Source: Gemmatimonadaceae bacterium (GTDB lineage Bacteria; Gemmatimonadota; Gemmatimonadetes; Gemmatimonadales; Gemmatimonadaceae). Taken from it: DNA of 8,300 nucleotides. Both the position numbers and the translations under genes were made by a program. The DNA lies in contig JADGGM010000104.1 of NCBI GenBank assembly GCA_019689955.1, positions 1-8,300 of the forward strand, given 5' to 3'. Position 1 is the first letter of the stretch. Every line of letters starts with the position of its first letter. The notes beneath the pieces are model-generated. The model searched no databases. It worked only from the letters and a program-made list of their open reading frames with translations, and had not been told where the DNA came from. This document shows, in pieces, positions 1 to 7,800 of the stretch.

Positions 1-35
1 CATGACGCCAGCACATCGCACGAGCGCTCCGGGGG

Positions 36-65
36 CGGGCAGCGCGGCCATCGCCGCGCTGCCCG
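36..65. terminator. Perfect 13-bp hairpin, possible terminator of a gene left of the window
   Basis: Arms 36-48 (CGGGCAGCGCGGC) and 53-65 (GCCGCGCTGCCCG) are exact reverse complements around a 4-base CATC loop. Neither side is followed by a T-tract, so intrinsic termination is not assured. A TGA lies at 3-5. If a plus-strand gene ends there, the hairpin would sit about 30 bases past its stop, a normal place for a terminator and upstream of the SusC leader. The structure is seen directly; the role is inferred. It could instead be a regulatory hairpin in the susC 5' leader. Confidence 0.5.
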
Positions 66-165
66 TCGAGGCGTTCGCGCGGGATCATACGCCCCACGGC
101 TCACATCGATCCATGACGCGATCCGTTCGCGGGCCTCGCACTCCCCCTACCACCAGGAGTGCTTC

Positions 166-170
166 GGAGG
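166..170 (+). promoter_or_regulatory. Ribosome binding site deciding the susC start
   Basis: GGAGG lies 9 bases before the ATG at 180. An in-frame GTG at 159 would add seven residues (MLRRHRV), but it has only a GGAG directly abutting it and would lengthen the signal-peptide n-region. The ATG at 180 is therefore preferred. Between the hairpin at 36-65 and this site I see no convincing -35/-10 pair; the promoter could not be assigned. Confidence 0.7.
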
Positions 171-179
171 CATCGCGTT

Positions 180-3100
180 ATGCGATATCGGTTGTTCGGA
201 CCGATGCTCACGCTGTGCGCTCTCCCGTTCCTCGCCCCCCCGGCGGCCGCGCAACAAGAAGCGACCATCACCGGGTCGGTGAAGAGCGAGGCGGGCGCAC
301 CGCTCCCCTTCGCCAGCGTTTTCATTGAGGAGACGCGCCAGGGGACGCTGACCCAGAACGACGGCACCTACCGCCTGGTCGTCCCAGGCGCCCGCGTCAC
401 GGGGCAGCAGGTCACGCTCACCGTGCGCCTCATCGGCTACCGCGAGCAGTCGGCCAAGCTCGCGCTCACGCCGGGTGCGCACACCCAGGACTTCACCCTC
501 GTCGCCAACCCGCTCCGCCTGGGCGAAGTGGTCGTCACCGGCGAGGGGCTCGCGACCACGCGCGAGAAGCTCGGCAACGTCATCAACACCGTGGACTCCA
601 CGCTCATCCGCCGGTCCAACGAGACCAACGTGGTGAGCGCCCTCGCCGGGAAGGCGCCGAACGTCGAGGTCAACTCGAGCTCCGGTGACCCCGGATCGTC
701 ATCGTACATCCGCATCCGCGGCCCCAAGACGATCACCGGGACCGGGCAGCCGTTGTTCGTCGTCGACGGCGTCCCGATCGACAACTCGACCTACAGCACC
801 GAGAACAACCCGCTGCAGGGCACGACCGCGCCCAACCGGGCCTCGGACATCGACCCCAACGACATCGCCGACATCCAGATCCTCAAGGGCGCGGCGGCCG
901 CGGCCATCTACGGCGCGCGCGCGGGGCAGGGCGTGGTGCTCATCACCACCAAGCACGGCCAGTCCGGGCCCACGCGGTACTCGCTCCGGTCGAGCTACTC
1001 GTTCGACAACGTCAACAAGGACATCCCGCTCCAACGCACCTTCGGTCACGGCTCCGGCGGCACGACGCCCGCCTGCGACTCGAAGATGGCGCCGAACCTC
1101 GACTGTTTTGCCACCAGCCTGAGCTTCGGACCCAAGCTCCCCGATGGGACGCCGACCTTCGACCACTTCAACGACCTGTTCGACACCGGGCACACCTGGA
1201 GCAGCAACCTCTCCATCTCCGGCGGGAACGATCGCACGCTCTACTTCCTGTCGGCCGGCCGCGACCAGACCAACGGTGACATCGTCGGCCCGAACAACTG
1301 GTACGACAAGACCACCCTGCGCCTCAACGCCTCGCACCGCGTCTTCGACAACCTGAACGCGGGGGTGGACATCGCGTACGTCGACACGCGCGGGCAGTTC
1401 ACGCAGCAGGGATCGAACATCGACGGGCTCCTCCTCGGCTCCCTCCGGACCCCGCCCGAGTTCAACAACAAGCAGTTCCTCGATCCGACCACCAAGATGC
1501 ACCGGTCGTATCGCTTCCCCTGGCCCTCGAACGCGTCGACCTTCGAGACCCGCGGCTACGACAACCCGTTCTTCGTCCTCTACGAGGACGACAACAACAG
1601 CCGCCTCTCGCGGACGTTCGGCAACATCAACGTCTCGTACGATCCGTTCGACTGGCTGAACATCAAGGAGACCTTCGGCGCCGACTACTACACCGACGAG
1701 CGCCTCGAGGGCTTCCCCTACACCAGCTCCGGGCAACCCACGGGGCAGGTGATCCGGGCCGACTTCAAGAACTACCAGCTCGACCAGAACCTCGTCGCGA
1801 CCGCGACGCACACGTTCAACCCGAACTTCTCCGGGTCGCTCACGCTGGGGCAGAACGCCAACAGCCGGAACTTCCGGCACATCTCGGTCACCGGGATCAC
1901 GCTCGTCGCGCCCCAGCCGTTCGATCTGCTGAACACGATCAACTGGACCCCGAACGACTCGCAGGCCGTGATCCACAGCGAGTCGTACTTCGCCCAGGCG
2001 ACCGCGGACCTCTTCACGCGGCTCCACCTCACGGCGGCGCTGCGCAACGACGGGTACTCCAGCTTCGGCACGAGCTCGAAGCGCCACTGGTTCCCCAAGG
2101 CCAGCGCGGCGTGGGACTTCATCAACAACACCACGGGGACCGGCGCGGTCACGTACGCGAAGCTGCGCGCGGCGTACGGGGAGACGGGGCTCGAGCCCTC
2201 GCCGTACATCACCTCGCAGTTCTACCCCACGGGCGTCTTCATCTTCGACGCCGGGTGGGGCCCCGCGCTCCTGCAGAACCAGAACGGGCAGGGCGGGCTG
2301 ACGCAGAGCGCCCAGAAGGCGCAGCCCGATCTGGGCCCGGAGCGCACCAAGGAGATCGAGGCCGGGATCGACCTCGGGCTCTTCAACAACCGCGCGGACG
2401 CGTCGCTCACGCTGTACAACGATCGTACCGAGGGCGCGATCTTCCTCGCCCCGGTGCCGAACTCCACCGGGTTCCTCTTCCAGGCGCAGAACGCCGGCAC
2501 GATCCGGAACCGCGGGATCGAGGCCACGGTCAACTACCGCCCGATCATGCGGCAGGACATGAACTGGGAGATCGGTCTCCAGTGGTCGACGAATGAGAAC
2601 AAGGTGCTGAGCCTCGCCGGACAGGAGTTCGTCGACCTCACGGCCGGCGGCGGCGGCGGCTTCACCGGTTCGGTCCCGACGGCGTGGGCCGGCGGCTCGC
2701 TCGGCGTGCTCCGCGGCAACGACTTCGCGCGCTGCGGGCGCGGGCTCGTGATCGACGGCGTGGACATCGACCAGGCGTGCGGCGCGGGCGCCAAGAAAGA
2801 CGCGCTCTTCATCGGCGCCGACGGCTTCCCGATCCTCGACCCCACGCAGCGCGTGATCTCGGACGGGAACCCGAAGTGGCTCGGCAGCGTCCGCACCGCG
2901 TTCACCTACAAGAAGGTGACGATCTCCGGCCTGCTCGACATCAAGCACGGCGGGCAGATCTGGAACGGCACACGCGGCGCGCTCTACAACTTCGGCACGC
3001 ACAAGGACACCGAGATCCGCGGGCAGACCGTCGTCTTCGGGCAGAGCTGGTACCCCGGTCCCGTCGCCGGTCCCGGCGCCGGAACCCCGGTGGTGCTCGA

Positions 3101-3410
3101 CCAGGCCTGGTTCACTAACCTCGGCGGCGGCTTCGGCCCCGTGGCCCAGCAGTTCGTCGAGGACGGCGGCTACACGAAGCTGCGCGAGATCTCCATCGCG
3201 TACACCTTCGACCAGCCGTGGGTGAAGACGTACGGCTTCAGCAGCATCGACCTCCGGGTGGCCGGTCGCAACCTGCACACCTGGACCAAGTACCGCGGCA
3301 TCGACCCGGAGAGCAACCTCGCCGGCGCCGCCACGCTCATCCAGGGGGTCGACTACTTCAACAACCCGCAGACGCGCTCGTTCGTGATCTCGCTGGGCCT
3401 GAACCGCTAA
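180..3410 (+). CDS. SusC/RagA-family TonB-linked outer membrane transporter
   Basis: This 1076-residue protein is the outer-membrane channel of a SusCD importer, moving a ligand into the periplasm with energy from TonB-ExbBD. Residues 1-24 are a signal peptide (MRYRLFGP, then a hydrophobic core, cleavage after PPAAA before QQ). Residues about 28-113 are a carboxypeptidase-regulatory-like beta-sandwich (ITGSV, LPFASVFI, GTYRL, IGYRE). A LGEVVVTG segment at 114-121 resembles the TonB-box region. The plug follows at about 128-260, with the motifs SYIRIRG and PLFVVDGVPID. The SusC signature (ILKGAAAAAIYGARAG, then GVVLITTKHG) is at about 234-260. The rest is a 22-strand-type barrel with typical Asn- and aromatic-rich loops and a late RNLHTWTKYRGIDPE motif. 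Length is normal for the family. Two Cys pairs (299/309 and 852/867) lie in predicted extracellular loops and could form disulfides. The protein ends in SFVISLGLNR, without a terminal aromatic residue. The family is certain; the substrate is unknown. Confidence 0.96.
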   Translation: MRYRLFGPMLTLCALPFLAPPAAAQQEATITGSVKSEAGAPLPFASVFIEETRQGTLTQNDGTYRLVVPGARVTGQQVTLTVRLIGYREQSAKLALTPGAHTQDFTLVANPLRLGEVVVTGEGLATTREKLGNVINTVDSTLIRRSNETNVVSALAGKAPNVEVNSSSGDPGSSSYIRIRGPKTITGTGQPLFVVDGVPIDNSTYSTENNPLQGTTAPNRASDIDPNDIADIQILKGAAAAAIYGARAGQGVVLITTKHGQSGPTRYSLRSSYSFDNVNKDIPLQRTFGHGSGGTTPACDSKMAPNLDCFATSLSFGPKLPDGTPTFDHFNDLFDTGHTWSSNLSISGGNDRTLYFLSAGRDQTNGDIVGPNNWYDKTTLRLNASHRVFDNLNAGVDIAYVDTRGQFTQQGSNIDGLLLGSLRTPPEFNNKQFLDPTTKMHRSYRFPWPSNASTFETRGYDNPFFVLYEDDNNSRLSRTFGNINVSYDPFDWLNIKETFGADYYTDERLEGFPYTSSGQPTGQVIRADFKNYQLDQNLVATATHTFNPNFSGSLTLGQNANSRNFRHISVTGITLVAPQPFDLLNTINWTPNDSQAVIHSESYFAQATADLFTRLHLTAALRNDGYSSFGTSSKRHWFPKASAAWDFINNTTGTGAVTYAKLRAAYGETGLEPSPYITSQFYPTGVFIFDAGWGPALLQNQNGQGGLTQSAQKAQPDLGPERTKEIEAGIDLGLFNNRADASLTLYNDRTEGAIFLAPVPNSTGFLFQAQNAGTIRNRGIEATVNYRPIMRQDMNWEIGLQWSTNENKVLSLAGQEFVDLTAGGGGGFTGSVPTAWAGGSLGVLRGNDFARCGRGLVIDGVDIDQACGAGAKKDALFIGADGFPILDPTQRVISDGNPKWLGSVRTAFTYKKVTISGLLDIKHGGQIWNGTRGALYNFGTHKDTEIRGQTVVFGQSWYPGPVAGPGAGTPVVLDQAWFTNLGGGFGPVAQQFVEDGGYTKLREISIAYTFDQPWVKTYGFSSIDLRVAGRNLHTWTKYRGIDPESNLAGAATLIQGVDYFNNPQTRSFVISLGLNR

Positions 3411-3434
3411 CCTGTGCCGAGAGACCGACGACTT

Positions 3435-4790
3435 ATGCAACGACCAATGAAGATCGTGCTGAGCGCGCTCCTGCCGGTTGCGGTCCTGGCCGGCTGCAGC
3501 GATTGGCTCAGCAGCAACAAGGTCACTGCCTACCCGAACGCTCCGACGACGGCGTCGCCGCAGACGCTGCTCGTCGGGGTCGGGACGGGGCAGACGACGA
3601 TCCAGACGGGCGACCTCGCCCGCTTGTTCAGCGTCTGGATGCAGCAGATGGGGGCGAGCGACCGGCAGTACATCCCGCTCAGCCTCTACCAGTTCGATGA
3701 AGACGCGTTCTCGCCGGACTGGAGCCTCATGTACACCGGCGGCGGGCTGATCGACATGCGCACGCTGCAGAAGCTCGCTCTCGCCAACGGCGACTCGACG
3801 TACGCCGGCGTCGGGATGGTCTGGGAGGCGCTCGACATGGGGACGGCCGCCGACATCTGGGGCGACATCCCCTACTCGCAGGCCGCCGACAGCACGATCC
3901 CGACGCCGCAGCTCGACCCGCAGCAGCAGGTCTACGCCGCGATCCAGGCCAAGCTCGACACGGCCATCCGGTACCTGCACTGCCAGGCGGCGACGTGCCA
4001 CGGGCCGATCAACGGCGAGGATCTGTGGTACGGCGGCGATACCGCCAAGTGGATCGCCCTCGCCCACACGCTCAAGGCGCGCTACTTCCTCCACGTCGCG
4101 CTCCGCGACCCCGCGGCGTACGACAGTGCGCTCGTGCACGCGGACTCGGGGATCTCGTCCCCCGATGGGAGCCTCGTGTCGTGGCAGAGCAGCGACCCGA
4201 ACGAGTGGAACCTGTGGTACCAGTTCATGGTCATCCAGCGTTCGGGCTACATCAGCGCCGGCGGCTTCCTCGTGAACTTGCTGCAATCGACGGGGGACCC
4301 GCGCCTCACGAAGTACTTCGCCAGGAACAGCGACGGGAACTTCGAAGGCGCGCCGCCGGGCGGCCCGGGGGCGAACGGGAACCCATCCACGCTGAGCGAC
4401 GCACGGCTCGATCCGACGCTCCGCCAGCCGATGGTCACGTTCGAGGAGAACGAGCTGATTCGCGCCGAGGCGGCGCTGCAGACGGGGCAACCGGCGATCG
4501 CGCTCGCCGCGTACAACGCGGAGCGCGCGGCGCAGGGAGTCCCTCCGGCCGCGGGCTCCGTCACGCTCAACGACATCATCACGGAGAAGTACATCGCACT
4601 CTTCCAGCAGATCGAGCCGTGGAACGACTACAAGCGGACCTGCCTCCCGGCGATCACGCCGGCGCCCGGCGGGGTCCCGCGGCGGTTGCTCTACCCGCTG
4701 TCCGCGGAGCGGAACACGAACCCGAACGTCCCGGCGCCGAGCCAGCAGCCGCACGCGAACTGGAACGACGTCAAGGGGACCTGCCCGTGA
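3435..4790 (+). CDS. SusD/RagB-family nutrient-binding outer membrane lipoprotein
   Basis: This is the surface lipoprotein partner of the SusC protein encoded just upstream. It binds the ligand and closes over the barrel as a lid. The start at 3435 (MQRPMK) gives 451 residues with lipobox LAGC at 18-21 and acylated Cys21. A weak GAGAG lies 11 bases upstream. GTG 3414 and ATG 3447 are alternatives that keep the same lipobox. Features typical of the SusD_2-like branch follow the lipobox: SDWLSSN then YPNAPTTAS, TAADIWGDIPYSQA (about 137-150) and the helix WIALAHTLKARYFLHVA (about 206-222). Later come ENELIRAEAAL (about 338-348), IITEKYIALFQQIEPWNDYKR (about 381-401) and the near-terminal NTNPNVP. 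These fall in TPR-like helices and the C-terminal ligand-binding half. Cys183/188 and Cys403/450 may form disulfides, the second tying the C terminus to the WNDYKRTC segment. Spacing of 24 bases shows cotranscription with susC. The substrate is not predictable. Confidence 0.94.
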   Translation: MQRPMKIVLSALLPVAVLAGCSDWLSSNKVTAYPNAPTTASPQTLLVGVGTGQTTIQTGDLARLFSVWMQQMGASDRQYIPLSLYQFDEDAFSPDWSLMYTGGGLIDMRTLQKLALANGDSTYAGVGMVWEALDMGTAADIWGDIPYSQAADSTIPTPQLDPQQQVYAAIQAKLDTAIRYLHCQAATCHGPINGEDLWYGGDTAKWIALAHTLKARYFLHVALRDPAAYDSALVHADSGISSPDGSLVSWQSSDPNEWNLWYQFMVIQRSGYISAGGFLVNLLQSTGDPRLTKYFARNSDGNFEGAPPGGPGANGNPSTLSDARLDPTLRQPMVTFEENELIRAEAALQTGQPAIALAAYNAERAAQGVPPAAGSVTLNDIITEKYIALFQQIEPWNDYKRTCLPAITPAPGGVPRRLLYPLSAERNTNPNVPAPSQQPHANWNDVKGTCP

Positions 4791-4890
4791 CGGCGCACGG
4801 CGCGTGAACCTGCCGGTCCCGGTGGTGTGACTCGTCGCGACGGGTACCTCCTTGCCCGGACGAGCTCACTCTTCCAAACCCCGGGCCGGC

Positions 4891-7800
4891 TCACACACGA
4901 AAGAGCCCGCGGCAATCGCCGCGGGCTCGTTCGCATCCGGGCGGGCGCCCCCCCCCCGCGCGCCCGGGGGAAAACCCCGTGCTCGGTACGATCTTCTCCC
5001 CTCCGGCGAGCATCGCGTTGAGCTTGGGCAGCTCGCGGTCCAGCGTCCGGTGCAGCTCGGCCACCGCCGCATCAAGCTGCTTGGAGAGCTCGGCGAACAC
5101 GGTGTATGTCTGCGCCGTGGGGCGCGCATCCGCGCTCGCGACGACGCCGGTGAGCGCCGCGATCTTGTTGTTCAGGCGGATGGGGTAGTTGAGCGGGTCT
5201 TCGCTCGCGTGGCTCTTCGTCTGGTAGATCGTGTCCTCGATCGTCCCGAGCTGCGCGAGGAGCCGGTCCGCCGCCGCGCCGAAGGCGGGGGGCGCGGTCT
5301 TCTTCCGTTCCATGATCTGCGCCCGCACGTTGCGGATCGTCTTCACCGCGTCGTTCGCCTTCGTCACCTCGTCGCGGATCTTGATGAGCAGCGCGAACTG
5401 CGCCTCGAAGTCGGCCTGCGTGGTGGTGAGGCGCGGGTCCTTCTTCAGCACGAAGCGCCGCGTCACCGGCGTGCCGCCGTTCACGGTCATGCGCACCTGG
5501 TACGTTCCCGGCACGGCGAGCGGCCCGCGCGTGGTGCCGGCCCACATCACCATCCCCTGGAACGAGCTCGCGTCAGGGTAGCGCAGGTCCCACACGAAGC
5601 GATTGAGCCCCGCCTTGTTCGGCACGCGCGGCGGGCGCGGGGGGCGGCGCGGCCCGTCGTCCTCGTCCGCCACCTCCTTCCCCATTGCGGCCGCGAGCTT
5701 CTTCGCCGAATCCTCGGGGACGCCGGCGCGGCGCAGGCTGTCGACGCGGGCACGCCGCACGCTGTCGGCGCGCACGCTGTCCGCGCGCCCCGCGCTGTCC
5801 AGCGCGCTCGTGAAGTGCTTGATCACCCTCCCCTGCGCGTCCAGGAAGTCGAGCGTCACGGTCTGGTTCGGCTTGGCGAGCGTGTAGTACACGACCGCGC
5901 CGCTCGGCGGGTTCGCGCCCTCGGGGTGCGTGGCGTTCTCGCCGGCGCGGAAGCCGCCCCCCCAGTTCACGCGGTACACCGTGCGCGGCGTGAAGAGGTG
6001 CGCGGGCGCGGCCGCGATCGCCGGCGTGAGCTGCCGCAGCACCGACAGGTCATCCAGGATCCAGAACGACCGCCCGTGCGTCGCGGCGACGAGGTCGCCG
6101 TCCTTCACCGCGAGGTCGTGCACGGGCACCGGCGGGAGGTTGAGCGAGAGCGACTGCCAGTGCGCGCCGTCGTCGAAGCTCACCCACACCCCGCGCTCGG
6201 TCCCGGCGTACAGGAGCCCGCGCCGCGCGGGATCCTCGCGCACCACGCGCGTGAACTGCGTGCGCGGGATCCCGGCGTCGATCCGCGTCCACGTCGCGCC
6301 GTAGTCGGTCGTCCGGTACAGGTATGGCTCGTTGTCGTCGAGCTGATACCGGTTGGCCGCGAGATACGCGGTCCCCGGCGCGAAGTGCGATGCCTCGATG
6401 ATCGAGATGCGCGTCCACGGCGGGAGCTCCTTCGGCGTGACGTTCGTCCAGTGCAGCCCGCCGTCACGCGTGAGGTACACGAGCCCGTCGTCCGATCCGG
6501 TCCAGATCGTCCCCTTCGCCAGCGGCGACTCGGCGATGGCGAAGATCGTCGCGTAGTACTCGACCGAGGTCTGGTCCTTCGTGATCGGTCCGCCCGAGGG
6601 GCCGAGCGTGGAGGGGTCGTGGCGCGTAAGGTCGGGGCTCACCACGTCCCAGCTCTGCCCGCCGTTCCGCGTCCGGAAGAGGACGTTCGACCCGAGATAC
6701 AGCGTGTTGGGGTCGTGCGGGGAGATGAGGATCGGGAAGGTCCACTGGAAGCGGTACTTCAGGTCCTCCGCCGAGTGCCCCATCGGGTTGTCGGGCCACG
6801 GGATGATGTTGCGCTCCTGCCCCGTGCGCGTGTCGAGCCGCGAGAGGTACGCGTAGCTCCCGGCGTAGATGATGTTCGTGCTGTCCGGGCGCACCTGGAT
6901 GTATCCCGACTCGCCGCCCCCGGCATCGTGCCACTCGGCCATCGGGATCCCACCCGGCCACCGGCTCGGCCCGCACAGCGTCGTGTTGTCCTGCTGCGCG
7001 CCGCACACGCGGTACGGGAAGTCGGTCGTCGTCTCCACGTGGTAGAACTGCGCGGTCGCGTAGTCCTCGTCGCTCCACGACTTCCCGCCGTCGTACGACA
7101 CGTTCGCGCCGCCATCGTTCGACTCGATCATCCGCTTGGGATCGTTCGGCGCGATCCAGAGATCGTGGTTGTCACCGTGCGGCGTGCGGATCGGCTTGAA
7201 CGTCTTCCCGCCGTCGGTGGAACGGTAGAAGCCCACGTTCACCGCGTAGAGCGTGTTCGCGTCCTTCGGGTCCGCGAAGATGCGCGAGTAGTACCACGCG
7301 CGCTGGCGGAGCTTCGCTTCGCTGTTGGTCCGGGTCCACGTCTTCCCGCCGTCGTCCGAGCGGAAGACGCCCCCCGAATCGGCTTCCACGATCGCCCACA
7401 CGCGCTGCGAGTTGGCGGGAGACACGGCGATCCCGATGTCGCCGATGATCCCCTTGGGGAGCCCGGGGTTGCGCGTGAGCTCGGTCCACGTGGCGCCGCC
7501 GTCGGTGCTCTTGAACAGGCCGCTCCCCGCACCGCCGCTCACGAGCTGCCACGGCTTGCGCCCTGCCTGCCAGAACGCCGCGTAGATGGTGTTGGGGTCG
7601 TTGGGATCGAGGATGAGGTCCGAGACGCCGGTGGAGTCGTTGCGGAAGAGGATCTTCTTCCACGTCTTCCCGCCGTCGGTCGTCTTGTACACGCCGCGCT
7701 CGGGGTTCGGCGCCCACACGTGCCCCAGCGCGCCCACGTAGACGATGTCGGGGTTGGTGGGGTCGATGCGGATGCGCGAGATCTGCCGCGTGTTGTTGAG

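Noticed and set aside
66..158. Search for a sigma-70 or Bacteroidota-type promoter before susC
   Set aside because: No pair of elements with acceptable spacing stands out; a CATACG near 86-91 alone is too weak to call.
2..328. Short plus-strand open frame of 108 codons at the left end
   Set aside because: It overlaps the well-supported susC start and signal peptide in another frame, crosses the perfect hairpin, and has a low-complexity Arg/Pro/Ser composition.
699..4754. 1351-codon open frame on the minus strand opposite susC and susD
   Set aside because: It is a GC-rich antisense shadow: composition is dominated by Arg, Val, Ala, Glu and Asp with no recognisable domain, while the opposite strand encodes two clear families with a signal peptide and a lipobox.
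4827..5021. Possible 64-codon gene in the convergent spacer
   Set aside because: It has no convincing ribosome binding site, runs across the terminator hairpin and C10 tract, and has a composition typical of a random GC-rich frame.
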